The notes beneath the pieces were generated by a model that saw only the letters and a list, made by a program, of their open reading frames with translations, did no database searches and had not been told where the DNA came from. Of a stretch of 64,000 nucleotides of DNA, positions 43,601 to 57,800 are shown in pieces (the stretch's first letter is position 1; the number at the start of each line of letters is the position of its first letter). The stretch is from Syngnathus acus. Taxonomy: Eukaryota; Chordata; Actinopteri; Syngnathiformes; Syngnathidae. The position numbers and the translations under genes were made by a program. The stretch lies in the NCBI RefSeq assembly GCF_901709675.1, contig NC_051101.1, positions 13,040,501-13,104,500 of the forward strand, given 5' to 3'.

Positions 43601-46600
43601 GTTGTCTGAGAATGTTTCCCCGCCCCCTTTGTGTGTATGTGTGCGTGTGTGAAGATTAGCCTAAACCCTCTCTAATATTTATCCTGGCCTTTCTAAAGCC
43701 ACTCTTGTTCAGTTTGGTGAGAGCGCAGCATGTGGCTTCTCACACACATACACACACACAGTTGTTTGAAATGGGATATGCTTCGCTCTTAATTGGGCAG
43801 GTGTTTTTCTAAGGCCAGAGACTTTTGACATTTTTTCCCCCCCTTCAACGCTGTCTAACAATTTTGGTGGGAATGTGTGTGTGTGTGTGTCTTATAACAA
43901 CATCAGGTAAGAAAAGAGTGCTACTACTCACACACACAAAGAATGAGATGCGACAAGATGGGAACTCAGTAAAATGTTACAATTAGAAAGAAAAAAATGT
44001 GAGTTCTAAAATGTTTTAAAAACGGTTCAAATGTGTTGGAAATCAAGCGTGGGTGGACCAAAGCGCAGCTGAAGCGAAAAATGCAGAACATCCTTCACGG
44101 AACGCTTGGGTCGGGAGATTCTTTTTTGCATTTCCGCTGTCCAAAAAGACAGACAATGCGGCTTGCGCTTGATTTCCCATGAAAAATGCGAAAAATAAAA
44201 ATAAAAGACGAGGTTTGGGCGCGTCGACAACAGCTGGAAGAACACTTGACTTTGACGGTTTGGATTTGTCGTCCCGACGACACTTTCTTTTTTGCGGAGC
44301 GAGCACGTCGGCTGGGTCCCAAAATACTCCCGGCGAGTGTTTTGCTTCTCATCAGCACATTCCTGCTTTATTCCGGGAGGCTGCGGCCTCAACGTGAGGG
44401 TGACACGGCTGTGCCGACAGCGCCAATTTGCCTGCGGCCTTCACGCTATTTACAGCCTGGACGCAAGTACACAAACACACACGTAGGAAGAAGACGCATT
44501 CCGTGCTAGCAAACCCACCGAGAACTTCTCGCTAAATTACCGGCAGGGGAAAACTCAATCGATTATGTAATGCCCTCACATGTGGGCAAGGAGAGCTTTG
44601 AGATGGGTGTCGTCGCCTGGACATTCTTGTCTATAATTTTCGTCATCTCCATCTCATTGGTTTCCGTTTGTTGTGGTCGCACGGCTCGTCGCTAAAAAGC
44701 ACGGTGACGACTCGTCACCCTTTAAATAGGCCGGCGGACTGATTACAGTGTGCCGGTACGAAGAATGCTTCGATAAAAGTGTCTGGCGTATAAGCCCCGC
44801 CCCCTTACGGAAAGCACGCCCTCATCAGCTATGTCTTATGGACCCGAGAACCTCCCGAGAAACTGCATGTGCTCATCCCTAACCGCCGCGCTATATGTTT
44901 TAATGTGTGTATGACGACATGGAGAATATTTGATATTTCCTGGAGGAGGCGGAGGCTCGTGTTAATTATTGATCGCCCGCCGTTTATTTTTAGAACTGGA
45001 GGGAGCTCCACTCTTCAATTTGTAAACGCCGCAGACGCACAACAAGGACAGCTGCGCCGAGACCTAACACACACACACATGCATGCACGCTCTATATTAT
45101 CTATATGCACACACACACACAAATATATAGTGCAACACACACACACAGCAAGCCCATCCTCTCCCCTCTCTTTAAGTCGAAAATAGACACAGGCCTCAAA
45201 CCACAGCTACCAGCGCAGCACTGCAAAAATAACTAACACACACACACACACACGCACACACACGGACGATGGTACAAGTAGTGCACGTGTGTAACTTTGA
45301 GCTTTGGTTTGATTAATAACCAAAAAGCGATTCTGGAAAAAATAAAAATTCGGAAAGCAAACTGAATCGAAGCCAAACCAAATGTGTAGATTTTTCTTTA
45401 AAAAAGGCCAATATGCTTCGGTTGCAAATATTACAGCGTCTCAAAGCCGCACATCATGTTCATTTTTAGTGTTTTTGTTGTCCAATAAAGGCAAGTTAAA
45501 TGTGTTCATAAAAGTGGCGCGGGGACCTAATAAATGTTTTCAAACAAGAGTGTAAATTTTAAATTAGAGCGCTATAAAACTGTCTTAACCTCAGAGACTG
45601 ACGTGATGCTACCACAAGAAGGTTTAATTTATTTAATAAAAAGACATCTCTGGGAAACGCCCGCCCACACCCAAATGATCCTATAAAGTGTCCTTTTGCA
45701 CAGTAAATCTCAAAATAAAAAATAGAATCGACCCTCTACAAAAGAAATAAACTCAAATATAAATTGAAGTTACTTTCTGTTTGCTTTCTGTTTCGATGTT
45801 AGCATTAGGCTAACAGACGACTGCCAGAGAAACTTAAACGATTTGCTTGAACCTTTTGCTATTAAATACAAAATGTTTGATTCCTTTTTGTGTTTTTTAT
45901 GTGTTGGTTTATACAGTAAATTTCATCAAAACCTCTTGAAGCGAGCACACTTGTCTCCTATTTGGAGTCATGTTTTGGAGGAAAAAAAGTTGGTTGACTT
46001 AATGATACTGTTGATTTTATGTCTATTTTTTTATTGCTGTGTGTCCATCTCAGCTTGTGTTGAAGTGAGGAATGTTCTACCACCCAAAAGCTATCATTTA
46101 CACTCACTTACACACAAACACCCACACCGAGTGGGGCTTTTTTTTTTCCACCGTGTGTGTGTGTGCGAAGAGAGAGGGAGAGGGGGGGGGAAACGTTTGC
46201 CGTGGGTGTTGTTGCAAACATAAACAAGTGTGTACCTCTACGCCTGGGTGAAAAAAGCAACATCTGAGACTGCAAATAAATCCCAGTTTACAGTGGCTGT
46301 TCGTGTATTTGCGTGTGCGTAACAGTGTTTGTGTGTGTGAGCGAGACCACTGGTGGCGGACCGGAGGCGACGACGAAAGATAAACACGAGTTAATGAACT
46401 GACTTGTGGTTCTAACCCATAATTGAAGCTTCAAATCGAGTCTCCGAAGTTTTTAGACTCACCTGGGGCCGCCAGGTTCTGGACTTGGGCGGGGACTTGG
46501 GCGTTGGCTTCGGAGGCCAGCGTGAGGCGCCCCCCTTTGGCCAGGCGTTCACACAGCAGCGTGATGTGCTTCTTGAGGCGGTCCGTGTCTCGGGGCAGGC

Positions 46601-49600
46601 CCAGCACCGGCCCCCCGGCCTGGGCCAGCGTGGTGGCCTGGTCTTTGGGACTACGGGACAGACACGTCCTCAGGAGATGGGACACGGCCGCGTCGCAACT
46701 CTCCTCCCAGCCCTGAGGGGGAGACACTCAAAATCACGTTTGGCCGAGGAAGATAAACGCGAAACACGCCGGGTCAGATTCAAAGTGAAGACGTCTTAAA
46801 TGTGATCCAGCTGAGCTACATAAAAAAAAGAAATTCCAGAAATGTTTGAAAAAAAAAAAAAAAAACAGCTGCAAAGAGCTTTTTTTTCGTTCTTTGCTGC
46901 CATAAAGTTGATGAAGAGCAGAGGAGGGCCGCACTCACACAACACACACAATTATGTAAACTTGCTTAAATGCGGACAAGTGTGTGTGTGTGTGTGTGTG
47001 GGGCAATTAAATATCGGGCCGGCTAGACAAAATAGAAATATTTGATCCTGTAAATAGTTTGAGAAGACGGGGGATGAGATCCAGCTTGTTCTCACTCAGT
47101 GGGCTCCTCCAATGATTTTCCCAGACTGGACAGATCAGGACGTCACGTCGTCTGTCTGGAGCGTTTGTCTCAAAGTACTGCGCTGAACATTTTTGCTAGC
47201 GGAGAGCCAAGATTTTTTTTTTTTTTTTTAAATGAGATCCTTGTCTCGCTTGTTCTATTAATCAAGTGACGGCATTCATCCTCCTATAAAAGAACGCCGA
47301 TAGCTTAAAAATGGACTTTAAGACCTTCTCCTTCACCACCTCCTTCTTTTGGACTTGTCAGCTTCCCGCTTGTCATCGTGTGCTCTTCTTGACCCCGCTC
47401 TCAACTCGCTCTTCTTTTCTTCTTTTTCTTTCAACTCTAATGTTCTTCCCTCTCGGTCGGCGTGCGTGTGGTTGGTCATTAGAGGCATGATGACCTGTCA
47501 TTAGGACTCATTAGGGGGCCTATCAGCATGGGGGAGGAGTCCAGAATGGAGGGGGCGGAGCAAACTGGGAGTTTGCTCACCTGTCCCACTGTGTGTGTGT
47601 GTGTGTGTACCAGTTGCGGCGTGTCGTGCAGCAGCGGCAGCATGGTGGCCTCCAAGATGTTGGTCTGCTCGGGTGTGAGGCCCTGCCACAGTGACAGCAG
47701 CAGCACCAGGAGCTGCGTGGAGCTCCTCAGGCGCACAAAGGCCTCTTCCAGCTGACAGGCGTACTCCTCTGCCGCCTCCGCCAGAGTCATCACCTGCGTG
47801 GCCACAAACATTTTGGAAAGTCAGCCTTGAGAGTTCTGCAAAAATTCTTGAATGTGACCCCTTTGTATTTTCTACTTCTGCTGTCCTATTACTTTTGTCC
47901 GCATGGTATTTTCCCCGCACAAGCCGCACGTCAACACCCACTGAGGTGAGAAGATCAGATGGAAACATCCCAAAGCAAAACAAGTCCAAGGATAAAGTCC
48001 AAGGATCAACATGAAAACACATCCCCGCCCCCTCCTTCCTCTCTTCTGAGGGACTCTGGTGGTCAGAGGCTGACGCAGGAGCCAGACTGCGGACAGCCAC
48101 TTCCTCACCAGCCAGTCACCGAGCTACGATGACAAGGTCGGAGTCTCAAATAGATCCATGAGAAGAGCGGGACGAGCCAACGTTCCGCGTGAGCGCTTCT
48201 CTTATCGAAAGGCGCGGCCTTAGTTTGGCTAAACATTCCGACGAGCACTTAAAACGTGTCGCGTCCTTGCGGTGACCTAGAAAAGCGGCAAACAGAAAGC
48301 CAAGGCCGGCTTTGAGAGCACATTTTCAAGGTGCAACTTAAGACCTCCAGCGAGTTGAACTCTGAACCTCAACCAGGGTCCGAACTTGGAGCGATAAGGA
48401 GGACAAGCGAGGACAGGCCCGAAGGTTGGGGGAGAAAGCAGATCCTGGACTAATGGAGCACATTGACTTGACAAATGGATTTGTGAAGAACACCCACATG
48501 GGAAAACAACTGCAACAAAAAACGCAACAGGACACCTGGACCAAGGTGTTTGGACACAAATATGGGGAAAGAAGACAGATGGACAGACTTGATTCATCCC
48601 AAGAGGGAAATGAACTCCCTCCGTCTCTATCCAGTCAAGTTGCTCGCCCCCGCCCTTGCAGAAACTCAATTCAAGTGGCCCTATGAAAAAAAACAAAAAA
48701 ACATTTTTTTTTGCTGAAGTCAGCAAATCAGAAAGGCCACAATCTGCAAGATCCTCATGTAACATTCTGACCATTCAAACCGGGTTCAAGCGGACCACCC
48801 TCCCATGAGAGCGCTCCAAAGTGTGTGTGTGTGTGTGCGTGTGTGTATTGATAAAAAGAGCGAGGGTGCAGTGAAGGGCTCCATTGTTGGCAGGGCAGCG
48901 GCTCGCTTCCACGCATACACTGATTGATGCCAGCTGAGTGGACACAAAGACACATTTAGTCGACACACACATACACACACACTGACCAGTGAGTTTAGAG
49001 GAGGAATTTGTCGTATTTGCACACACAAACAAAAATACACAAATGGGCAACAATGCTTCCCCGCATCTGTTCTGAGCAGAAGTGGACTTTGACACCAGTA
49101 CAAATGTACACACACGTGCACACACACAGGCGAGTCACATGATAAAAAAATGTTCCACCCGCAAAAATCCAGCTTCCGATTTTAATCCGTTCAAAACAAG
49201 TTTTGCGGTGTATTCGGGTTAATTGAAATTTTGCGTTACAGGAATCCCATTATAAAAAAAAAAAAAGTTCACCTGCTGTTGTTTCAGATGGAAGTTTTAG
49301 GCAAAGTTGATGTCATGTGGAACACGTGTGTGCGTGTGCAAGTGGTTTCCTTAATTCAAGAACAAATTAGCATGGCCATTTAACAAAGGCGGGGATTGCA
49401 AAAGCCATTTCCTCAAATGTTCTTCTTTCCCTAACACCAGAAGAAGACATTTCCTCGATAATGAGGATGATTAAAAACATGTGCTGAGGGGTCTTGAACT
49501 CGTCTACTAACTTGGCGGATAAAAATAGCTACAACATGGACGCCGTGCGATGATGTCACTCACGGGCCACAACATTAAGTCATCCAAACTTTGATTTATT

Positions 49601-51804
49601 TTTATTTTTTAAACCACTCAACACAATAATATGCGCTCAATTAAATATGTAAATACCTCACCATTTTTTTTTGCGCAACTATGTTAATGTGAGGCAGTAA
49701 AGGTTCTGGCAGGTGTACCTAAAATTGTGACGGGCAAACAGGTGCGCACACACGCAAAGGTGGAAGACGGCGGGCGGGCATGTAAACAAGCGTCAGACAT
49801 GGAGACAGTGCGATGAGGCGATGGCAGCCTCGATAGGTGGCCAGACAGTAACCGCTATTGTGGATGCTCAAAAGCGGCACGCACACAACCAATAGCGATA
49901 AGAGTCGTCTGTCTACACGTCTGCTGATAGCATCACCAGGACGAGGGAAGGAGGCAGCGAGACCGCCGCAGATACCGCGCTCGAGAAGCTGGAGAAGAAA
50001 AAAAAAAAAAGTCAAGTTGATGAAAGCCTCCTGGCCCAGAGCGAACGGAGGATCGCATGACAGGATCTGGCGACCCGACCGGATCGGGAAGTTATTTCAA
50101 TTGAGAGCCCCCCTCCACCACCACCTCAAAAAAAACTATAGTGGGGTACAGTCTTCACCCACTCTTCAGCAATTATAATGGGATGTTTTTCTCCGGGTCT
50201 GCAGATAACGATTAAAGTAATCAGTTAATCTGTTGATTCATCTATCGATTAATCGGCTAAATTGTTTCTATTTCCATCCCTTTATTGAAAATACATTTGA
50301 AATTGATATTGCAGAATATGCACAAACATGCTTTTTTGAGGACTGGTTCGCCCCATAACATGTTAGAAAAATGTGATTATTCTTATTTTAAGTCCTCAAA
50401 GATAATATATAGACTACAGATCATATGTATTTAATTTTAATTTCATTTAATTCTGAGCATGTGGACCATTTCAAATAAAAAATGGTATATTTGTTGTTCA
50501 AAAAAATTCTTTTTTTTTAACGGGAGTGGTAAAACTGCAAAGATAAATGTCGAGGCTCTATATACAATACACGAAGCGGGAGCGATGTGAGCGAATGATC
50601 GAGTAGCGACGGAGGCGATCGGCTGACAAGGAGAGTCGGGAGATTGATGGGGGAGGGCGGGGATAATCGAACACACCACCTTTCATCGCGCAGCAAAGCT
50701 CTTTGTGCGGCGAGTGTGTGAACACGCGTGTAGAAAAAAACTCTAAAGTGAAGCCACCATGGCAGCCAAAACATTGAAGTCGCCTCCTTTGGCGGCTCAT
50801 CAATCACAGCCTGACAAAAGGACACTTTGAACACTTTTTTTTGTGGACTTAACCTTGTCTGGCTCCACTTTGAGGAAAAACATTGGCCTTTTTGCAGCAT
50901 CATTCTCGCCCTGGGAAAACTGACCACTCACTTTTCCTTTCCAAATGCACACTTGACTGAGGCCTTAATGTAAACACCAGTGAAACTCCATGTTAGCTAT
51001 GTTAGCTTAGCATTTGTTGATACTGGACAGCTGGGCAACCTTTGACCCGAGAGCATACAACGGCATATATTCTCCATGAATAACAACTGGAGCCAACAAA
51101 ACTAAAATAGACTGAAGGGGAAAAAAAAAAATTTGACGTATACTCTATATGTTCCATATACAGGGCGATGTCCTGGGTGGTCCCGAGGGCCAACAGGCCC
51201 CCGACCGAGCAGGGGCCTAAATTACAGAGCGTGACCCACCGCAGTGACACCCAACCTGGGATTAACATCCAGCTCGGCTCCCGGTAGCCTCGGGCTGCGT
51301 GGGGCTGACCTCCGCAGGTTCCGAGGTGATTGCACGCACACTCAGGCCCACCCAGAGATGAAATAATGAGCGGGTTGAGTGGGAGTGGACTTTTGGGTGG
51401 AGAATTTGGCACTAACGTCCAAAGTGTGTCTTCATAGACATGTGGGGACACAAAAAAAGCTTTGATCTTTTCATCCATTTTTTTAACTTTCTTTAAATAT
51501 TGCCAAAAAAGAAAAAAAATCTATTTTGTGCTTTATATATGCATGTAAATGTATTTGAACTATGTTATGAATGTTAGAAAGTCACTCCAAAAAAATAAAT
51601 ATACATTAAAACAATTTTTTTAACCAATCATGTATTTCTTTTCAGTGCCAACAAATGATGTAAAAAGATTTTTTGTAACTGATGGAATATCGAAACACTT
51701 TTTCATATTCCATCAAGTTTGACACTATCAAAGTGCGGAAACATCTGGATGGATGTAATGCAAGACCTGCATAAGAGGTTAAAGCAGGTCAAATGAATTA
51801 AATG

Positions 51805-51856
<52 letters not shown>

Positions 51857-54800
51857 ACGCACACCTCATAAAGTGGTCCGCTACAGCTGCTAGGACGTGT
51901 GGACGGGGTCAAAGTTCAAACACATATGCTGACAGCACATACTCGGCCCGTAGTGAACACCCTTAAATCACACGCACGCACACATAGGCAACCTCACACA
52001 CACATTTACACAGCTAGTGAGAGTGTTAAGAGAATGTGATGTGACTAAACCCGAGGGCCTGTTTCAGCAAAACAGCTGTCTGTCTGTCTGTCTGTCTGTC
52101 TGTCTTCCACACATTAACACGACATAGAGGTCATTTTTGACATCAGGAGGTGGAGACAAAAAAGATGGAGACCAGCAAGTAGAGACGGGAGAGAAGTGAA
52201 GAGAGAAAGTGGACACGAGGAAGTGGAGAAGACCTTGTGGCCATCAGAGAGGGGACAAGAAAGTGAAAAGTGGACACAAGCCAGTTGAACTTATGTATTA
52301 TATTTCCTACGAGAGATTTTGACTACATCCTGTCTGCCAGGAGGAATATTCTGTTTTCTTTTCTCTTCATATGCGCTTTACACTGCCAGTGCGTGTGTGT
52401 GTGTGTGAGTGTGTGTTTAGTCTGAAGCCATATTTAGTCTCTCTGGTTCTAAAAGGAGGCCTATAATCACACAGAACCTCTCTCTCTACTCATTACACAC
52501 GCACATGCACGCACACACACATGCACACACACAAGCCTGTCATTAAAAGTTCACACTAACCTCCCAGGCTGTACGCGTATCAAGTGTGTGTACGTGGACA
52601 CATGCACACACAAAATTGCAGGGGATAAAATCAAAGCTAATAATGCTAACGGGATGCTAACCTTGCTAAAAAGCGAACACGAACGGGCAATCAGTCCGTG
52701 CAAATAATTGCAAAAGAGAAGATCAAAGCTGATAATGCTAACAGGATGCTAACCTAGCTAGATCAAAATTGCAAAAGTCCAAATCAAAGCTAATATGCTA
52801 ATGGGTATGCTAACCGTCGCCATCAAATAATGAACATGGACAGCCAATCACACACAAACACACACACATTTGTGTGTGTCTGTACACGTGTGCGAGCGTG
52901 CGTGTGTGTGTGTTTGCTTTGCACTGAATGGTCTCATTGAAGAGCGTGAGTGCCATGAGAGCGCCCGAGAGGGGAAAAAACTCTGGGAATTTACTGCTAC
53001 AAGATAAATATCCTCATCTCGGCGTCGCCGGGCTGCCGCACACACGCGCGCAGCCATAAAGTCAGCGTGTAATCTTACAAATCAGCCATTGTTTGTCATG
53101 CGGAAGTGAAGCGCGCACGACATGTTGACTTTGGGCAGAGCGACACGTGCACACATTAAAAAAAAACTTTCTTGCCCTCAATATTGCGATTACGAATTAA
53201 AATGATTATTTTCTCAAGGTCCCCTTTTTTTTTTTTTTTAAACACACGCAATAAACAAACTGAGTTGCAGTTTGCGGTCACGCATCTGCTCCGAGTCGGT
53301 AAATTACGATTCTAATTTGCCACGCCCGCTCGTCCGAATGTCCCAATTACCGCCATGCGGAGCGCTGACGAGGAGGTGGACGGCGTTCTCTTCAAAGGAG
53401 CCTCCCGTGGCATCTCACGTTCCTCCGCCCCCTTTGAAGCGTCATCACCCCCCGAACGTGCCGATGTCACAGAGAACGACGCGGGCTCATCACAAAAAGA
53501 GCCAAATACGCATCGCCGCGATGTCGGCCCGTCGGCCCTTTGCGGGGAAGCCACGTGGCGGCGAGCTGAGGGTGCGTGAGCCCAAGATGGAGGAGAACAT
53601 TGCCTCCGACTTGAAGTTTCTGGAGGGCAACTACCGCAAGATGCTGATTGAGAACTGGGAGCTATCCAACACCATGCGGGCGGGCGAGAAGACCCAGGCG
53701 GAGTTGCGCAAGAGCAACCTGGCGCTGCAACGCTTCAAGGTGGAGCTGCGCACCATCAACGTGGAGCTGGAGAGCGTCCGGGTGGAGCTGCGCAAGACCA
53801 ACCGCCAGCTGGACGAAATCAAGGCCTCCAAGGACGACCTGACCAACGAGATGGCTGAGAAGGAGGCCAGCTGGAGGCGCGAAAAAGAGGAGCTGCTCCA
53901 GGGCAGGGAGCAACGGCGGGAGGAGCACAAGAACGGCCCGGTGCGTAAAAACAAGACCTAGTTTCGTTGACGTCTTTGATGAGCAAATGTTTCGCCGCCT
54001 CCTTTTCAGGACCCGGCTCGAGGACGGCGGACTGTCGCGGAGCTGAAGAGAAAAGAGAAGGAGGCGCTGGAGGAGGAGGATGGCAAAGAGTGTGACGAGA
54101 AGGAGAAGGAAAAAGTGCAGGAGGAGAAAGCTCGGCGGAAGGAGGAGAAAAACAGAGGAGACAACAACCACAAGGACGAGGAGAAGGAGCAATGGAGGGA
54201 CAGGGAGCGAGAGAAGAAGCACAAAGGGGGGGACAAGGAGGAGGCGGCAAAGGAGGCAGACAGCAACCAGCAGCAAGAGGAGAGGGAGAAGCAGGTGAAG
54301 GGCAAGGAGGAGGAAGCCAAAGACAACAATAAGGAGGAGAAGGGAGGCAAAGGGGAGGCGGCGGCGGAGGGGAAGAGGGAGGCGGTCAAAGGGATGGACG
54401 AGGCCAACCCCGGCGGCAAAAAGGAAGAGGCGCTGAGGGAGGAGAAGGAGGTGAAGGAGCAGGAGAACGAGGAGGCCAAGGAGAAGAAGACGCTGAGCGA
54501 GAAGGAGGTGAAGGAGAGGGAGAATGAGGAGAACAAGGAGGAGAGGGAGCTCCAAGAGGTGGAGGAGGAGAAGAGCCACCAAAGTCACCCCAAGGAGCAA
54601 ATAGAGAGCCAAAAGGAGGTGAAGGAGAAGAAGAATGAGGAGAACATGGAGGAGAAGGAAAGGGAGAGAGAGAGTAGCTGGGAGGAGGTGAAGAAGGAGG
54701 AGGAGGAGAAGGAGAGCCCAGGCGTCCAGTATTTGGAGGAGAGGGAGCAGCAGTTGGCCAAAAGTCCTTCAAGGGAGGAGGAAGAAGAGGAGGAGGTGAC

Positions 54801-57800
54801 GGCCAGCGGTAGGAAGGAGGAGAAAAAGGAGAACGTGTGGCAACAGAGAGACGAGGGCAAGAACAAGGAGGACAAAATGGACGAGGAGCTGAGGAGCAGG
54901 CTCACCAGGATGAAGGGCGAGTGGTGGGACAGAGAGCGCAAAGAGGAGGAGAGGCTGAAGGAGAAGGACCGCAAGCTCAAGGAGGACTGGCTGGAGAGGG
55001 AGAAGAAGGAGGAGGAGAGGAGGAAGGAGCGGGAGAGGCGGCTGAAGGCCGAGTGGAAGGAAAGGGAGAAGCGCGAGGAGGAGAAGAGGAGGGAGCGGGA
55101 GAGACTCAAAGCCGAGTGGAGGATGAAGGAGATGAAGGGGGAGGAGAGGCGCAAGGAGAGGGAGAAGAGGAAGGAGGAGTGGTGGGACAGCGAGGACGAG
55201 GAGGCCGGCGAGAGGAGGGAGCGGGAGAGGAGGGACAGGGAGGAGTGGAAGGAGAACGAGAAGCTGAGGGTGGAGTGGAGGGAGCGCGAGAGGAGGGAGG
55301 CGGAGAAGAGGAAGGAGCGCGAGAGGAGGCTGAAGGCCGAGTGGGAGGAGATGGAGAAGCGGGACAAGGTGAAGAAGAAGGAGAGGCAGAGGAAGGAGAA
55401 GAGGAGCAAGAGGGAGGAGGAGAGGAGGAGGGGGGGAGGCGAGGAGGCAAAGGAGACCACTTGCTTCGGGAGGCTCCTCGAGCTCCTCTGCTGCTGTCGG
55501 AGAGAACAAGCCTGAAGCTCCGCCCCTTCAACAACCAATCGGCAAAATGAATACGACTCCAAATTGTAAAAAAAGAGGAGATCATAAGATTCCTGTCCTG
55601 ATGCCTAACAACGAAACTTGATTAAAAATGGATAAGATTGCCGCTCTTCAAAATTGATCCGATTCTTGCACTCTGGCAGCACAAAAAGAAAAGGAAAAAA
55701 AAAAAAAAAAGATCCTCCAAATCCAAATGGTTCTGAACGTGAACACCGCCATCTTTCCTATGTTGTGATTCGGCCATTTTGGGGATGAATAAAGTAGCTA
55801 TGCATCCATTTTGTCTGGCTGTTGAATGTGCGTCGCCTCACCACTGACATCAGACCGCAGAATTTACCGAGCAATCCGTTATGAGCGTTTTCACTTGACT
55901 TTTGAGTTTTGAGCCATTTGTCCCATTTAAGTCAACGGTCGCCCCGACGACGACAGGAGCGTTTCATAAAATCACCGTGACGCCTCGCAGGGGCCTCTCT
56001 GATCCCCCTCGAGGATTTATTAAATCTCCGCCCGGCGACCGATGACGACGCTGGGAAAAATGCGCCACATTAAAGCGCTTTTAATGAAAAGATGTTTGTC
56101 TTCTTATTTTTTGTCTCCTTGACGTCGCCCGCAAAGTCACCGCGTAACTATGGCAAAAAACATCTCGCCGACTGGGCGAATATACACACGGGTCACTTTT
56201 GACTGACACTTTGTTATTAGTGAGCGGCTACTGCAACGTTGTTTATTAGCATCGGCGCGCTACCGTCATGCTGAGAGTTGCCGTGAGTCAGGACTTATTT
56301 GATTTTTGGCTTCCCCTTCCCAAAGTATCATTGGGAAAGATCGGCAGCTTTTCTGGATGTGAACGAGGGACACGCCCCAAAGGAGCTGCATGAAAGCCAT
56401 CATTGATAAGCCCCCTCGGTGACACTTAGGCAAAACAAACCGGATCACCGACAACGCTACTGTGCGCCATTCATCTTCTAACCATGTGTGTGTGTGTGTG
56501 CGTTGAAGCGTGTAAATGTGTGTGTTGCGGAGGTGAAACATCTCCTGAGGGGCGAGTCACAAGATGATGGAGGAGCCAGAGTTTCTCGGCTCCCGACGGT
56601 ACTTTAAGCTCAGGCGAGCGCGCAAACACACTTTTCCAGGTGAAAGGGTTCAACGCAAGACGTTATCGCGCAACGGTTTTTTTTCACTTCACACAAGTCA
56701 TCGGAACCAAAGCCGAGCAGAAGAGCCGTTTTCCATCCGAGCGACGAGTGGCTGGAAATGTTCCGTCCGCGTTGGACTTCAAAAAGCGGCAAAAGGGCAC
56801 GGGCCAAGCTGGTCCGGCTTGCCTAACGCGCACCACATGTTCTGATCCGCAAATGTGCGGCGCACGTGCCGAATTCTCTCCGATCCGCTAAAAGCAAAAC
56901 ACTGGAAGATGGAGAGCGAGCGGACGGCGGAAACGGAATCCACTTCAAATGGCAGAAATCAAGCTAATACCCGAGAATGTCACACGAGTACGCGTGTGCG
57001 CGCGCCCGAGCTCCAGCACGGCAATAAGAGGCCCGGCTGTTAATGGCGGTGGTCCGACTCCACAGTGGGATCTGTGTTTAGTCGTGTTTAGAAGCCCATT
57101 TGGGGCCCGATAAATCAGGCCGCTGTCCACCAGAAGCCTCCATTAGGGGCCCCCGCCGGGCCCCTGGACGGGCCTGTCAGTCACGCCGTCAGTCAGCCAG
57201 CCGTTTGAACTCCTAATTACAAGGGAGGGCTCCGTTGGCCGGGACCCGGCCCGGATCGGCTCCCCGGGCCCCAACTGCTGCCGCCCCTCCCAGATGGAGA
57301 GTCCCGCGTGTTAACAAAAAAGAAAACGGCGGATGTTTGGAGAGGACACGGCGGCCGGGGAAAATATTTATGGAAAGTGGAGGGGAAAGAAAAATGGCCG
57401 CCGCCCTTTTTCGTGACTCCTTCTGGGATTGAGTGACACTCGCAGGTTTGCCCCCCCCACCGTACATTTCAGCATTTGCTAGCTAGCATCATGCTAACCT
57501 ATAGCAACTGGGCAACTACCGTGCAGATAAAGATCACAACATGTCGTTAAATGCACATCTCGTAAATACTCATTCTGAATGGAATCAGCCAAACGACTCG
57601 AAGTCAAAAAATGAATCCGGTCACTCTGCTGTATGAAACTGTAACGGTTGCACACATGTGAATGTAATCAATGAAAGCCGTCGCATAAGCGCGCCCTCGC
57701 TCGCACACGCCCACTGTAGCAGAAAGAATGTTGCCATCTGGACATATACAAGTTGTATCTGCTCAAAGTTACGAGATTTCACGCCTGCGTGCGGAGGTGT

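Noticed and set aside
48277-48774. 165-codon minus-strand open frame
   Set aside because: Within a BBS9 intron; no phase-compatible link to neighbouring exons and no recognisable domain.
51002-51478. 158-codon minus-strand open frame
   Set aside because: Intronic, spans an A-run, no family signature or convincing splice sites.
54837-55550. 237-codon + strand frame in another register
   Set aside because: Gly/Glu-rich frame shift of the nested gene; it lacks the ordered coiled coil of exon 1.
53662-55562. Two minus-strand open frames of 316 and 325 codons
   Set aside because: Leu/Ser-rich mirror images of the G/A-rich nested gene; they have no initiation or splice context and are explained by base bias.
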